Positions 1 through 11,391 of a stretch of DNA of 64,000 nt are shown piece after piece; position 1 is the stretch's first letter, and each line of letters starts with the position of its first letter. This DNA is from Caryophanales bacterium (GTDB taxonomy: Bacteria; Bacillota; Bacilli; Bacillales; Amphibacillaceae): NCBI GenBank assembly GCA_026168805.1, contig JAPFDS010000033.1, forward strand, positions 53,073 to 117,072, given 5' to 3'. A program made the translations under genes and the position numbers. The notes under the pieces are model-generated. The model saw only the letters and a program-made list of their open reading frames with translations, searched no databases and was not told the DNA's origin.

Positions 1-61
1 TGCCTAAAGCATTTGCTTCTTTTATATCTTCAATATTCGCTGTATCAATAAAAAACTTCAT
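1..61 (-). CDS. tal: Transaldolase / fructose-6-phosphate aldolase-like, N-terminus only
   Basis: Only the first 20 codons are in the window; the gene runs off the left edge. The translation MKFFIDTANIEDIKEANALG is the typical start of the small TalC/Fsa-type transaldolases (YwjH in B. subtilis). These act in the non-oxidative pentose phosphate pathway on sedoheptulose 7-phosphate and glyceraldehyde 3-phosphate. ATG is at 61-59, with a strong GGGAGGA ribosome binding site 7 bases upstream. In B. subtilis fbaA lies between this gene and spo0F; here spo0F is the direct neighbour and no aldolase gene is present. Family assignment is firm; exact specificity (transaldolase or F6P aldolase) cannot be judged from 20 residues. 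Confidence 0.8.
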   Translation of the reverse strand, partial: MKFFIDTANIEDIKEANALG

Positions 62-279
62 GTTTATTCCTCCCTTTGTATGTACATTTCTTCACGGTTC
101 TTAAAATCCACACTTGGCCTTATATCATACATTACTTAAGGGGATTATGCACGTCTTAAGGAGATACATTCGCACATTTACTTATTCCATTATGCGCTAT
201 AAGAATACCAATTCCGGTGTCAACATTCAACAGCAGTCCATTGCACGCACCAGGATACATAATTTTAAGAATTATACGT

Positions 280-319
280 AAAAAGCGATTCTTCCGAAAA
301 TTCATTCGGAAAGAATCGC
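280..319 (-). terminator. Rho-independent terminator of spo0F
   Basis: An inverted repeat (GCGATTCTT.. / ..AAGAATCGC) is followed on the minus strand by a T run. The left arm overlaps the last codons and TGA of spo0F, so termination structure and coding end are fused. The remaining 62-279 spacer upstream of tal shows no further feature I can support. Confidence 0.75.
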
Positions 320-664
320 CTGCACAAGTTTTGTCATATCATTAACATCAAATGGTTTTGAAAGAATATGTTGGATAAACGAATACGTCCTATTTTCGGT
401 TGTAATTTCCTCTGCTAACCCACTGATCATAATCACTGGTACTTTTCGACCTTGCTGTTCTAAAATGTCTAACACACCTAATCCATCCAAACCTGGTAAT
501 TTATAATCTATGATAAGTAATTGAAACTCTCGTTGGTTGAACTCATCCAATGCTTCTCTTCCTGTTGTTGCTGTATGTACTTGATAGCCCGCATTTGAGA
601 GCTCTTCATATAACAACGTACGAATACCTTCCTGATCATCAACGACCAAAATCTCAGAAGCCAT
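302..664 (-). CDS. spo0F: Sporulation phosphotransferase Spo0F (single-domain response regulator)
   Basis: A 120-residue stand-alone receiver domain. In the sporulation phosphorelay Spo0F takes phosphate from sensor kinases and passes it through Spo0B to Spo0A. The acidic pair D9/D10 (VVDDQ), phospho-acceptor D53 (LLIIDYKLPG), S81 in the switch position and K103 (LSKPFD) are all present. No output domain follows, and the position between tal and pyrG is that of spo0F in Bacillus. The sequence is divergent from B. subtilis Spo0F: the T-A-Y-G-E segment after beta-4 is S-G-L-A-E, and the Y13 contact region differs. ATG follows GGAGGATGATCC. No SigH promoter could be assigned confidently in the 130-bp upstream gap. 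A generic CheY-like regulator is the alternative; synteny favours Spo0F. Confidence 0.85.
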   Translation of the reverse strand: MASEILVVDDQEGIRTLLYEELSNAGYQVHTATTGREALDEFNQREFQLLIIDYKLPGLDGLGVLDILEQQGRKVPVIMISGLAEEITTENRTYSFIQHILSKPFDVNDMTKLVQAILSE

Positions 665-744
665 GGATCATCCTCCATTTATTGTCAATACTTATATCTT
701 CTCTTTTGAACGCATTAATCCTTCCTTTATGTAAAATAAATATC

Positions 745-787
745 AAAAAAGTGAGATGACCATAACAAATGCTCATCTCACTTTTGA
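745..787 (-). terminator. Rho-independent terminator downstream of pyrG
   Basis: AAAAGTGAGATGA pairs with TCATCTCACTTTT around a 13-base loop. On the minus strand it is followed by more T residues, immediately after the pyrG stop. Confidence 0.85.
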
Positions 788-794
788 CAATGTA

Positions 795-2474
<1,680 letters not shown>

Positions 2475-2492
2475 TTATGAGATTTATTGTAT

Positions 2493-2536
2493 ATAAAAAA
2501 GAAAAGCGCCTCCCCATAACTATATGGGGAAACGCT
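2493..2536 (-). promoter_or_regulatory. pyrG leader attenuator terminator
   Basis: In the untranslated leader, AGCGTTTCCCC pairs with GGGGAGGCGCT, followed on the minus strand by a T-rich tract. The 5' arm has the pyrimidine run TTTCCCC. In the B. subtilis pyrG mechanism, low CTP causes reiterative G addition at the 5' end of the transcript; the extra Gs pair with such a pyrimidine tract and block the terminator. All required parts (GGGC start, C/U-rich arm, terminator) are visible here. Confidence 0.88.
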
Positions 2537-2558
2537 GTACATACCGTTTAATTCATGA

Positions 2559-2598
2559 GCCCAAATAAAATAATACTCATTTATTGATTAAAAGTCAA
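2559..2598 (-). promoter_or_regulatory. pyrG promoter with GGGC initiation site
   Basis: TTGACT (2593-2598), a 17-base spacer and TATTAT (2570-2575). Seven bases later comes GGGC (first G at 2562), the start sequence needed for CTP-sensing reiterative transcription in pyrG. The promoter begins 27 bases past the rpoE stop. Confidence 0.9.
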
Positions 2599-2624
2599 GC
2601 AGTGCGTGAGAAGCTTTTCGGTGT

Positions 2625-3125
2625 TTATTCGTCGTCATCTTCTTCATCAAGATCTTCACTAAAATCTTCACCTTCGTCTTCGTCTACTTCAAACTCATCG
2701 TCAAAATCCTTCTCGTCTTCTTCATCAAATGCAGTCTCTTCGTCCTCTTCATCTTCCTCGTCTTCCTCGTCTTCTTCAAATCCAGGTACTTTTAAAAATG
2801 AAGATTCTTCATCTTCAAATTCATCTGCTAAATCTTCCATGGAATCAGTCGTAAGATCTTCGCTTATTTCATCCAGTTTATACCAACGTTTTAATCCCCA
2901 TGTATTTGAACCATTTGAGATAAAGCGTCCATCAACGTTTAGGTCCGTATAAAATTGCGCGACTTTTGATTTTTTCATGTCATTATTCCATTCTTTCAAC
3001 GCAGCTACTTTGTTAAATGTATCTAAAAAAGATAATGGTTGTTTTTCTTCTGCTAAAATAATGCTTGCGACGTCCACCATCGACATTTTTTCAACTTCTT
3101 CTTGGCTAATTTCTTTCACACTCAC
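2625..3125 (-). CDS. rpoE: DNA-directed RNA polymerase subunit delta
   Basis: The delta subunit of Gram-positive RNA polymerase promotes enzyme recycling and transcription specificity. The N-terminal half (about 90 residues) carries the HARE-HTH fold signature, ending in AQFYTDLNVDGRF and TWGLKRWY. The C-terminal half is an almost pure Asp/Glu low-complexity tail, as in B. subtilis delta. The usual ATG at 3146 has no ribosome binding site in front of it. A GTG at 3125 has AAGGGAG eight bases upstream, so I take GTG (166 residues). The gene precedes pyrG as in Bacillus; no terminator separates them, and the pyrG promoter begins just after the rpoE stop. Confidence 0.95.
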   Translation of the reverse strand: MSVKEISQEEVEKMSMVDVASIILAEEKQPLSFLDTFNKVAALKEWNNDMKKSKVAQFYTDLNVDGRFISNGSNTWGLKRWYKLDEISEDLTTDSMEDLADEFEDEESSFLKVPGFEEDEEDEEDEEDEETAFDEEDEKDFDDEFEVDEDEGEDFSEDLDEEDDDE

Positions 3126-3542
3126 AGCATACACTCCCTTTTCCATATATATTTATAAATAATCTTGACCCAATTACATAACATACTTCTGACCGTTATT
3201 CATGTGAAAATTATTTGTAGTATATTTATTACAAATCTATGCGTAAAAGTCAACAACAACGTTTGTTTTTTTACCTATTGTTTGAAGGGTTTTGAACGGA
3301 AGGTTTATAGACATTCCAACTTCCCAATACATTATAAACAAATTCATGATAAATATGCTATCAAAATAAATCTAATTTTAAAAAGAAATTTTTAAGAAGA
3401 TGACAAATTGTAAGACAATAAATACATTTGATAGATGTCTATATAAATGGTAGTATTAACTGGGATTTTTACTTGTTTTGTAACCGCTTGAACAAAGTGT
3501 CATTGGATGATTAATCTAGATTTAAAAAAGGAGGAAGTTACC
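3126..3542 (+). other. Intergenic region upstream of putP
   Basis: About 400 AT-rich bases between divergent rpoE and putP. A cre-like sequence TTGTAACCGCTTGAACA lies at 3478-3494, 50 bases before the putP start; it is one base longer than the cre consensus, so it is weak. I see no gene, RNA or confident promoter otherwise. Confidence 0.35.
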
Positions 3543-5033
3543 ATGTCAGAGGTAATGTATCACGGTATAGCAATCGCGCTATATTTACTAGTCATGCTAT
3601 TAATTGGTTGGTATGGGTATAAAAAGACAACTGATTTAGATGACTATATGTTAGGAGGAAGAAATTTAGGTGCATTAGTTACTGCGCTTAGTGCTGGAGC
3701 TGCAGATATGTCTGGTTGGCTCATTATGGGGTTACCTGGAGAAATTTATGAGGTTGGGCTTAGCGCATTATGGATTGCGATTGGTTTAACCATTGGGGCA
3801 TATTTAAACTGGATGTTCGTCGCTCCAAGACTTCGTGTGTATACACAAGTATCTAATAACTCCATTACTATTCCTAGTTTTTTTGATAACCGATTAAGAG
3901 ATAAGTCGGGTATTTTACGAATCATTTCGAGTTTAGTTATTTTAGTCTTCTTTACTTTTTACGTATCCTCAGGAATTGTTGCAGGTGGAAAATTCTTCCA
4001 AAGTTCTTTTGATACGAGTTATCACACAGGAGTTATTATTGTTGCAGTCGTCGTTATTTTATATACGTTGTTCGGTGGGTTTTTAGCCGTAAGTTATACA
4101 GATGCTGTACAAGGAGCGATCATGTTTTTCGCTTTATTACTTGTGCCAATCGTAGCGCTTACGTTTACAGGAAGTCCTGCAGAGACAAAGGATGTCATTA
4201 CATCCATTAACCCTGACACATTTAGTTTATTCAACGGGGTCTCTATATTTGTGATTATATCCGGTTTGGCCTGGGGGTTAGGGTATTTTGGTCAACCACA
4301 TATTATCGTTCGTTTTATGGCGATTACGTCTGTTAAGGAAACTAAAAACGCGAGAAGAATCGGAATTGGTTGGATGATTCTTTGTTTAATCGGAACATCC
4401 TTTACAGCTTTAATTGGGATTGCGTTTTTCGATCTTTTCCCAGAGTATACATTAGTCGACCCAGAAACAGTATTTATCGATTTAGGGCAAATTATTTTCC
4501 ATCCACTTATTGGAGGGATTGTTCTAGCAGCTGTATTAGCAGCAATTATGAGTACCATTGCTTCACAATTAATCGTAACGTCAAGTGCGTTAGTTGAAGA
4601 TTTATATAAGAAATTGATCAACAAAGAGGCTTCAGATAAACATTATATGCTTTTAGGACGTATAGCTGTATTAGTTGTTTCTGTCGTAGCGGTTATTTTA
4701 GCATGGCCGAACAACGAATCAATTTTAGGCCTCGTATCTTTCGCTTGGGCCGGTTTCGGTGGTGCCTTTGGTCCTTTAGTTCTTTTATCTTTATATTGGA
4801 AAAAGGTTTCGAGAACTGGAGCTTTAGCTGGGATGATTACAGGTGCGGTGATTGTAGGTGTGTGGGGGAACATTAGTGTTTTATCCGACACATTATATGA
4901 AATTTTCCCTGCGTTTATTTTAAACCTAATTGTCACAATTGTCGTCAGTAACATGACATATAAACGTGATCCAGAAGTTGAAGAAGAATTTGATGAATCT
5001 ATACGCTTATTAGAAGAAGAACGAGCAAAATAA
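3543..5033 (+). CDS. putP: Sodium/proline symporter (SSF family)
   Basis: 496 residues with about 13 predicted membrane helices, of the sodium:solute symporter family. The PutP/OpuE features are clear: LGGRNLGALVTALSAGAADMSGW near 50 and the long central GWGLG-type segment (SGLAWGLGYFGQPHIIVRFMA) near 260. PutP imports proline with Na+, either as a nutrient or, in the OpuE variant, as an osmoprotectant; these cannot be separated by sequence alone. The start at 3543 is preferred over an in-frame ATG at 3507 because AAGGAGGAAGTTACC lies directly upstream. An acidic C-terminal tail (EVEEEFDESIRLLEEE) faces the cytoplasm. The gene stands alone, ended by a strong terminator. Confidence 0.93.
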   Translation: MSEVMYHGIAIALYLLVMLLIGWYGYKKTTDLDDYMLGGRNLGALVTALSAGAADMSGWLIMGLPGEIYEVGLSALWIAIGLTIGAYLNWMFVAPRLRVYTQVSNNSITIPSFFDNRLRDKSGILRIISSLVILVFFTFYVSSGIVAGGKFFQSSFDTSYHTGVIIVAVVVILYTLFGGFLAVSYTDAVQGAIMFFALLLVPIVALTFTGSPAETKDVITSINPDTFSLFNGVSIFVIISGLAWGLGYFGQPHIIVRFMAITSVKETKNARRIGIGWMILCLIGTSFTALIGIAFFDLFPEYTLVDPETVFIDLGQIIFHPLIGGIVLAAVLAAIMSTIASQLIVTSSALVEDLYKKLINKEASDKHYMLLGRIAVLVVSVVAVILAWPNNESILGLVSFAWAGFGGAFGPLVLLSLYWKKVSRTGALAGMITGAVIVGVWGNISVLSDTLYEIFPAFILNLIVTIVVSNMTYKRDPEVEEEFDESIRLLEEERAK

Positions 5034-5043
5034 TAACATTCAT

Positions 5044-5078
5044 AAAAAAAGCCTACACACGTGTGTAGGCTTTTTTTA
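5044..5078 (+). terminator. Bidirectional terminator after putP
   Basis: Perfect palindrome AAAGCCTACACACGTGTGTAGGCTTT flanked by A and T runs, 11 bases past the putP stop. Confidence 0.93.
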
Positions 5079-5082
5079 TGAG

Positions 5083-5282
5083 AAAAGAGATATAAAATTG
5101 ACTCACATACGAACATTCTAATGTAAAAAGTGGAATTACCCGCTCCGGAAATATACTCCGCTTTCCTGCGGGCAGCTGGCAAGCCTCTTCTCCCGTGGGA
5201 GTCTCCGTATATTTCCTTCGCTACATTAGAGTGTTATTCGTGTACCTGTGGATTCAATTTTGATCTGTCTCAGTCTATTTTA
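5083..5282. repeat. Foldback interspersed repeat, copy 1 (short form)
   Basis: About 200 bp with long imperfect terminal inverted repeats: left CACATACGAACATTCTAATG, right (reverse complement) CACGAATAACACTCTAATG. The GC-rich centre (CGCTTTCCTGCGGGCAGCTG) stands out against the AT-rich surroundings. A second copy with the same ends and a larger centre lies at 56082-56408. No coding capacity. Confidence 0.85.
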
Positions 5283-5340
5283 TGAGAAAAAATGCCGGTT
5301 GATTACTACTTTAATGAGCTTCTATTTTATAATCGCCCTC

Positions 5341-8300
5341 TTACATATTTCGTCTGTATTGTCCTCCGACTTCATAAAGTGCTTCGGTAATTTGTCCTAA
5401 GCTAGCGACTTTTACAGTTTCCATTAATTCTGCAAAGATATTACCTCCTGAGGATGCAACTTCTTTTAAAGTTTTGAGTGCATCTTCAACGACATCTTCG
5501 TGCTGATTTTGGAACGTTTGTAAAGAATGTATTTGGGTCTCTTTTTCTTCTTTTGTTGCGCGTGCTAATTCCATCTGATCAATCATATCGTCTTCAGGTG
5601 GATTTGGATTGAGATATGTGTTTACTCCAATGATTGGATGTTCCCCTGAATGCTTCTTCGACTCATAGTATAAGGACTCTTCCTGAATTTTTCCGCGTTG
5701 GTATTGACGTTCCATTGCTCCTAATACTCCACCACGGTCATTCATTCGGTCGAATTCTACTAAAACCATTTCTTCGACCAAATCTGTCAGTTCCTCGACG
5801 ATAAATGAACCTTGTAAAGCATTTTCATTTTTCATCAGCCCGAATTCACGATTGATAATCATTTGAATGGCCATTGCTCTGCGGACAGAATCCTCTGTCG
5901 GTGTTGTAATCGCCTCATCAAATGCATTTGTATGAAGAGAGTTACAATTATCTTGAATCGCTAACAATGCCTGTAAAGTTGTTCGGATATCGTTAAAATC
6001 AATTTCTTGTGCGTGTAAGGAACGACCAGATGTTTGTACATGGTATTTTAGTTTTTGACTACGCTCATTCGCTCCATATTTATCACGCATCATTACTGCC
6101 CAAATTCTGCGGGCCACTCGGCCAATAACCGTATATTCTGGGTCAAGTCCATTAGAGAAGAAAAACGATAAATTTGGTGCGAAATCGTTAATATCCATCC
6201 CCCGGCTTAAATAATACTCCACGTACGTAAATCCATTGGCCAACGTAAATGCGAGCTGGGTAATCGGATTCGCTCCGGCTTCAGCAATGTGATAGCCAGA
6301 TATAGATACTGAATAATAATTTCGGACTTTTTGATCAATGAAGTATTCCTGGACATCTCCCATCATCCGGAGTGCAAATTCAGTTGAGAAAATACACGTG
6401 TTTTGCCCTTGGTCTTCTTTTAAAATATCTGCTTGGACGGTTCCACGAACGACTGCTAACGTTTGTTCACGAATGTCATGTGCCTCTTCTTCTGTCGGCT
6501 GTCGGTCATTCTCTTCTGTGAAATAATCCAACTGCTGATCGATTGCAGTATTGAAAAACATCGCCAAGATAATTGGAGCTGGTCCATTAATCGTCATGGA
6601 GACGGATGTTTGTGGATCGGTTAAATCAAATCCAGCAAACAATTTCTTCATATCTTCAAGCGTACAAATATTTACCCCACTTTCGCCAACTTTTCCGTAA
6701 ATATCTGGACGCTCATCCGGATCTTCTCCATATAATGTAACTGAATCAAACGCAGTCGATAGACGTTTTGCCTGTTCTCCTTTCGACAAATAATGAAAAC
6801 GTCGATTCGTTCGATCAGGTGTGCCTTCACCAGCAAATTGTCTTGTTGGATCTTCTCCTTCACGTTTAAACGGAAACACTCCAGCTGTAAATGGGAATGA
6901 ACCTGGAACATTTTCTTTCATCATCCATTCAATGCGCTGCCCCCAATCTGTATATGATGGGAATGAAACTTTAGGTATATCTAATCCCGCTAAAGAAGTT
7001 GTTTTTAGATCCATTGAAATGATTTTATCGCGTATTTTAAACTCCATCGTGTCTTGTTGATAAGCATCTTTTGTGTCATCCCACCCGTCTAAAGCTGCTC
7101 GTGCTTCAGAATCGAGTTGATCGAGGTAGGTTTGTTTTTTGTCTATGAGTGTTTGCTTGAGTTCCTCTTCTTCAACCACTTCTGCTGCTCCATCTAATTG
7201 GTAGGCAGTTTGTGCAAGTTTCTTCTGCTTTTCAGTCCGGTCATGGTGTGTCCGAATCGTTTGGCTAATTTCTCGTAAATAATGCCTTCGTTCATTTGGA
7301 ATAATCATACTATCTTTTGTTGCGATGACGTTGCGTTCAAAGTCGATGTCTTCATCCCATTGATATCGTTCATTCAGCGCATCAACAATAGCGGCAAAAA
7401 GAGCGTTTGTACCAGCGTCATTGAATTGACTCGCAATCGTTCCGAACACTGGAAACTTTTCCGCTTCTCCACCGAATAACATGTGGCTCCGTTCATATTG
7501 TTTACGTACTTGTTGAAGGGCGTCTTCTGATCCATTTTGTTCAAATTTATTAATGACGATAAAATCTGCAAAATCGATCATGTCGATTTTTTCAAGTTGG
7601 GTAGGAGCTCCAAATTCAGCTGTCATGACGTACATTGATAGATCTGTTATATCTGTAATCGCTGCATCCCCTTGACCAATTCCACTCGTCTCGACAATAA
7701 TTAGATCAACATCTGTTGCACGTAACACATCGAGAGCATCTTCAATCGATGCTGATAATTCGCTTCTAGAATCCCGTGTTGCTAACGAACGCATAAAAAT
7801 GCGATCGCTAAATATCGCATTCATTCGAATACGATCTCCGAGCAATGACCCACCTGTCTTTCGTTTGGTCGGATCAATGGATACAATCGCTGCTTTTTTA
7901 TCTGGTATTTCATGAATAAATCTGCGAATGAGTTCGTCTGTGAGAGAACTTTTTCCTGCCCCACCTGTTCCTGTAATGCCGAGCACAGGGATGTCTTTGT
8001 TTTGCTGTGTTCTCACTTTCGTTAAGATATCTTCTTTCTCTTGTTCTTCCGCATTTTCCACATACGTAATCATTCGTGCCAATGCTTTTTTATCACCTGA
8101 TGTAATCTTTTCAATCGTAGTGGACTCTTCAAGCTCAGGTAGATAATCACATTGTTCGAGAATTTTGTTAATCATCCCTTGTAGGCCGTACTTGCGCCCG
8201 TCTTCTGGTGAAAAAATCCATGCAACCCCATAATCGTGTAATTCTTTTATTTCTCTAGGAATGATCGTTCCTCCACCACCGCCAAAAATGCGAATGTGTG

Positions 8301-8577
8301 AAGCGTTTTTTTCTTCTAACAAATCGACCATATATTTAAAGAACTCTACATGCCCACCTTGATAAGATGACACAGCAATTCCTTGCACATCTTCTTGAAT
8401 GGCTGCTTCGACAATCTCTTGCACGGAGCGATTATGCCCGAGGTGAATAACCTCGGCTCCACTTGCTTGCATAATTCGTCGCATAATATTAATCGAGGCA
8501 TCATGGCCATCAAAAAGACTTGAAGCTGTTACGAAACGTACAGGATGTTTCGGCTGATAAATCGTCGGTTGTTCCAT
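5341..8577 (-). CDS. icmF: Fused isobutyryl-CoA mutase IcmF
   Basis: 1078 residues. Order: an N-terminal B12-binding domain ([10 protein letters not shown] near 22, SSYQGGH near 75, GGGGG near 100), a MeaI-type G-protein chaperone (P-loop [12 protein letters not shown] near 205, then [18 protein letters not shown]), a linker, and the acyl-CoA mutase TIM barrel (about 520-1078). It interconverts isobutyryl-CoA and n-butyryl-CoA using adenosylcobalamin, with the GTPase domain built in. Substrate-pocket residues fit IcmF rather than methylmalonyl-CoA mutase: QNTCIF where Mcm has RNTYIF, and Phe in AGVFPFKR where Mcm has Tyr. Start at 8577: AAGGGGGAT lies upstream, while the longer frame to 8661 lacks one. 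It is the last gene of the acyl-CoA cluster. A palindrome TCGGACATCCGA (8608-8619) lies in its leader and could be an operator; this is not tested. Confidence 0.95.
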   Translation of the reverse strand: MEQPTIYQPKHPVRFVTASSLFDGHDASINIMRRIMQASGAEVIHLGHNRSVQEIVEAAIQEDVQGIAVSSYQGGHVEFFKYMVDLLEEKNASHIRIFGGGGGTIIPREIKELHDYGVAWIFSPEDGRKYGLQGMINKILEQCDYLPELEESTTIEKITSGDKKALARMITYVENAEEQEKEDILTKVRTQQNKDIPVLGITGTGGAGKSSLTDELIRRFIHEIPDKKAAIVSIDPTKRKTGGSLLGDRIRMNAIFSDRIFMRSLATRDSRSELSASIEDALDVLRATDVDLIIVETSGIGQGDAAITDITDLSMYVMTAEFGAPTQLEKIDMIDFADFIVINKFEQNGSEDALQQVRKQYERSHMLFGGEAEKFPVFGTIASQFNDAGTNALFAAIVDALNERYQWDEDIDFERNVIATKDSMIIPNERRHYLREISQTIRTHHDRTEKQKKLAQTAYQLDGAAEVVEEEELKQTLIDKKQTYLDQLDSEARAALDGWDDTKDAYQQDTMEFKIRDKIISMDLKTTSLAGLDIPKVSFPSYTDWGQRIEWMMKENVPGSFPFTAGVFPFKREGEDPTRQFAGEGTPDRTNRRFHYLSKGEQAKRLSTAFDSVTLYGEDPDERPDIYGKVGESGVNICTLEDMKKLFAGFDLTDPQTSVSMTINGPAPIILAMFFNTAIDQQLDYFTEENDRQPTEEEAHDIREQTLAVVRGTVQADILKEDQGQNTCIFSTEFALRMMGDVQEYFIDQKVRNYYSVSISGYHIAEAGANPITQLAFTLANGFTYVEYYLSRGMDINDFAPNLSFFFSNGLDPEYTVIGRVARRIWAVMMRDKYGANERSQKLKYHVQTSGRSLHAQEIDFNDIRTTLQALLAIQDNCNSLHTNAFDEAITTPTEDSVRRAMAIQMIINREFGLMKNENALQGSFIVEELTDLVEEMVLVEFDRMNDRGGVLGAMERQYQRGKIQEESLYYESKKHSGEHPIIGVNTYLNPNPPEDDMIDQMELARATKEEKETQIHSLQTFQNQHEDVVEDALKTLKEVASSGGNIFAELMETVKVASLGQITEALYEVGGQYRRNM

Positions 8578-8661
8578 CCGTAAATCCCCCTTTAATATAT
8601 TTAAAAGTCGGACATCCGATTTGTATACGATTGGAGTACATGTGTGTCTCCAACTTTTCAA

Positions 8662-9270
8662 TCAACCTTCTGTGATGTGTAATACGCGTTTAATGTATGC
8701 TAATTGATACGTGATATACTCATCAAATGTAAATTGTTTTTGTAATGCCCATCTTCTGAAACCCCACATTTGCCCTTGGATAAATATGTTATTTGCAATG
8801 ATGTCTGCTTCAAGCGAGGTAAGCTTGATAGGTGCAACTTCTATAATCATATGTGTAAATAGACGGATCAGTTTTCGCTCTTTCTTTAATACAATCGATC
8901 GTTTCTCTTCTGGCAAAGACTTCATTTCTTGATAGAGCAAAACGACTTCCTCCTGCATGTCATGCATCATATGGAAGTATGATTCAACAATTGATAACAC
9001 ATCTTCAATCGTTGGATTTTTTTCATCCATTAATGGATACATGTGTGTCGTGACTTGTTCATAAATGGATTCATAGACAAGATAGAGCACATCTTCTTTT
9101 GCGCGAATGTATTCGTACAATGTACCGATACTAAACCCGGCAACGTTGGCAATTTCACGTGTAGTTGTCTTATGAAATCCTTTTTCTTTAAACAGACTTA
9201 ATGCACTTTGAATAATTTGGTCTCTACGAACTTGAATGAGCGCACTATTTTTCACTGTTGATTCCACCAT
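8662..9270 (-). CDS. TetR/AcrR-family regulator, probable repressor of the acyl-CoA cluster
   Basis: 202 residues. An N-terminal TetR helix-turn-helix (residues about 15-60: QIIQSALSLFKEKGFHKTTT, then EIANVAGFSIGTLYEYI) precedes an all-helical ligand-binding domain. Family members in fatty-acid clusters respond to acyl-CoA. Specific similarity to B. subtilis FadR is weak, so I give no symbol. The start at 9270 follows GAGGGG and lies two bases after the meaB stop, so the two are translationally linked. Its setting inside the fadF-icmF cluster suggests it controls this operon, perhaps through the TGAATG/CATTCA palindrome at 17237-17250; that is inference. Confidence 0.85.
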   Translation of the reverse strand: MVESTVKNSALIQVRRDQIIQSALSLFKEKGFHKTTTREIANVAGFSIGTLYEYIRAKEDVLYLVYESIYEQVTTHMYPLMDEKNPTIEDVLSIVESYFHMMHDMQEEVVLLYQEMKSLPEEKRSIVLKKERKLIRLFTHMIIEVAPIKLTSLEADIIANNIFIQGQMWGFRRWALQKQFTFDEYITYQLAYIKRVLHITEG

Positions 9271-9272
9271 GC

Positions 9273-10205
9273 TTATCGCCCCTCTTCTTTCCAAAGCGCA
9301 TACCATTTTTTTGCTTTTTCGTAAGGGTCGTCACCTGGTTCGATCGTCTCTGTTAACTGTCGTTCTTCTAGAAACTGTGTAATATCACGCCATATTTCCT
9401 CTCGAATGAGTTCTTGTATTTCATAGGTGCGCTGGACTTTGCGTTTTTCTTGTCCCGCTTCAGTCAGTTGCAAAAACGCTTGATGGTCTTCTATTTTCTC
9501 CCATAACGTATCTATTCCTTTGTTTTCTGTTGCGACGGTTTCGACGATGTCTTTAATATGTGTTTCTGTACTCGTGATCATCACTAGTTCTTGTAACATT
9601 CGTCTGAGTTTCACAACGCCAGGTATATCTGCTTTATTCACCACAAACAAATCAGCAATTTCCATAATGCCCGCCTTGAAAATCTGTAATATATCTCCAC
9701 TATTTGGCGTTAAAACAACTGCTGTTGTGTCAACAACCTTCATAATATCGAGCTCGGATTGACCAACGCCAACGGTTTCGACAATGACAATATCAAACCC
9801 AAAAGCACCACACGCGCGCATGACATCTTTCGTTGAACGTGCAAGTCCACCTAAACTACCACGTGTTGCCATGCTCCGGATGAATACACCGTCATCTGTA
9901 TAGTGCTCATGCATCCGAACACGATCCCCTAACAACGCACCACCACTAAACGGGCTCGTCGGATCAACAGCTATGACAGCAACGGTTTTATCTAAACTGC
10001 GCACTTGAGTAATTAAGCGACTGACAAGGGAACTTTTCCCTGCTCCAGGTGAACCCGTAATCCCTACAAATGTTGTATCTGTTTGTTTGGAGAATATTTC
10101 ACTCAAAAGGGAGAGTTTGTCTGGATCATCATTTTCAATCATCGTTATAACTCGAGCGAGTGCACGCATATCTAGTTGTTTGATCCATCCTCCTTGTGAA
10201 GACAT
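9273..10205 (-). CDS. meaB: MeaB/ArgK-family G-protein chaperone of B12-dependent acyl-CoA mutases
   Basis: 310 residues of the SIMIBI-class GTPase family. Walker A is GITGSPGAGKSS (near 48); the switch region DPTSPFSGGALLGDRVRM and the NKAD guanine-specificity motif follow. MeaB loads and protects adenosylcobalamin on methylmalonyl-CoA mutase. No mutA/mutB is present in this window, and the neighbouring IcmF carries its own fused G domain, so this protein either serves a mutase encoded elsewhere or is redundant here. ATG is preceded by GAGGAGAATACCA. 29 bases separate it from the acyl-CoA dehydrogenase upstream; it nearly touches the TetR gene downstream. Confidence 0.93.
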   Translation of the reverse strand: MSSQGGWIKQLDMRALARVITMIENDDPDKLSLLSEIFSKQTDTTFVGITGSPGAGKSSLVSRLITQVRSLDKTVAVIAVDPTSPFSGGALLGDRVRMHEHYTDDGVFIRSMATRGSLGGLARSTKDVMRACGAFGFDIVIVETVGVGQSELDIMKVVDTTAVVLTPNSGDILQIFKAGIMEIADLFVVNKADIPGVVKLRRMLQELVMITSTETHIKDIVETVATENKGIDTLWEKIEDHQAFLQLTEAGQEKRKVQRTYEIQELIREEIWRDITQFLEERQLTETIEPGDDPYEKAKKWYALWKEEGR

Positions 10206-10234
10206 TGGTATTCTCCTCTCTGATTTTTATACCA

Positions 10235-11377
10235 TTATTCAGATGTAACCATGCGACCGATGACTAAGCGCTGTATTTCATTCGTTCCTTCATAAATTTG
10301 GGTGATTTTTGCATCCCGCATATATCGTTCAACCGGATAATCTTTCGTATATCCATACCCACCAAAGACTTGTACAGCTTCTGTCGTAATCCGCATAGCA
10401 GCGTCCCCAGCAAAGAGTTTTGACATTGCCGATGCTTTTCCGTACGGTTTTCCTTCAGATTCCAACCATGCTGCTTGATACGTAAGTAAGCGAGCTGCTT
10501 CAATATCGGTAGCCATATCTGCAAGTTTAAAAGAGACTCCTTGGTTGTGAGCAATGGGTTTGCCAAATTGTTTCCGCTCTTTCGCATAATCAATCGAAGC
10601 ATCAAGGGCTCCTTGAGCAATGCCTAATGCTTGCGCAGCAATACCGTTTCTACCACCATCCAGTGTTTTCATAGCGATGGTAAATCCTTCGCCCTCTTTA
10701 CCTAGCAGGTTCGATGCAGGAATGCGGCATTGGTCAAAAATGAGTTCTGTTGTCGGAGATGAACGAATGCCTAATTTGCGTTCTTTTTTCCCAAATGAAA
10801 ATCCTTCGGTACCCTTTTCTACAATGAAGGCTGAAATCCCGCGGTGTTTAGCAGATTCATCTGTTTTCGCGAATACGACGTAAATATCGGCGACTTCCCC
10901 GTTCGTAATCCACACTTTACTCCCATTTAAAATGTATTCATCTCCGTCTTTTGTAGCGGTCATTTTCATCGAGGCAACGTCACTCCCCGCACCAGGCTCC
11001 GAAAGCGCATATGCTCCGAGTGCTTCACCTGTAGCTAAACGTTTTAAAAAGGTTTGTTTTTGTTCTTCTGAGCCATATGTAAAAATCGGCCAACTTGCGA
11101 GGGATACGTGTGCAGAAAGTGTGACTCCAGTTGACGCACATACTCTTGATAATTCCTCGACTGCAATACAATAACTTATATAATCTGAGCCAATTCCACC
11201 ATATTCTTCCGGCCAAGGAATTCCTGTGAGGCCTAGAGCTGCCATTTGATCAAAAATCTCTCGGTCAAAACGTTCTTCCTCATCTCGTTCTGCAGCTGTT
11301 GGTTCAACTTCTTTCTCTGAAAAATCACGGACCATTTTTTTTAGCATTTGTTGTTCTTCTGTTAATTGAAAATCCAT
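10235..11377 (-). CDS. acdA: Short-chain acyl-CoA dehydrogenase (AcdA-like)
   Basis: 380 residues; FAD-dependent first step of beta-oxidation (acyl-CoA to trans-2-enoyl-CoA). Seen: [10 protein letters not shown] near 125 (flavin/substrate loop), WITNG near 160, and the catalytic base in [10 protein letters not shown] near 365, the short-chain position. The frame can extend to a TTG at 11383, but GGGGG sits only two bases from it and eight from the ATG at 11377, so ATG is chosen. Electrons should pass through an electron-transfer flavoprotein to FadF. It shares strong similarity with the next upstream gene (11392-12534), so the pair looks like an old tandem duplication with different acyl preferences. 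The acdA symbol rests on similarity and on synteny with rpoE/fadF. Confidence 0.92.
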   Translation of the reverse strand: MDFQLTEEQQMLKKMVRDFSEKEVEPTAAERDEEERFDREIFDQMAALGLTGIPWPEEYGGIGSDYISYCIAVEELSRVCASTGVTLSAHVSLASWPIFTYGSEEQKQTFLKRLATGEALGAYALSEPGAGSDVASMKMTATKDGDEYILNGSKVWITNGEVADIYVVFAKTDESAKHRGISAFIVEKGTEGFSFGKKERKLGIRSSPTTELIFDQCRIPASNLLGKEGEGFTIAMKTLDGGRNGIAAQALGIAQGALDASIDYAKERKQFGKPIAHNQGVSFKLADMATDIEAARLLTYQAAWLESEGKPYGKASAMSKLFAGDAAMRITTEAVQVFGGYGYTKDYPVERYMRDAKITQIYEGTNEIQRLVIGRMVTSE

Positions 11378-11391
11378 TGCCAATTCCCCCT

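Noticed and set aside
2584..2952. Plus-strand serine-rich open frame (122 codons) opposite rpoE
   Set aside because: It is the complement of the Asp/Glu-rich tail of rpoE (GAA/GAC repeats read as TTC/TCN). No independent start signal.
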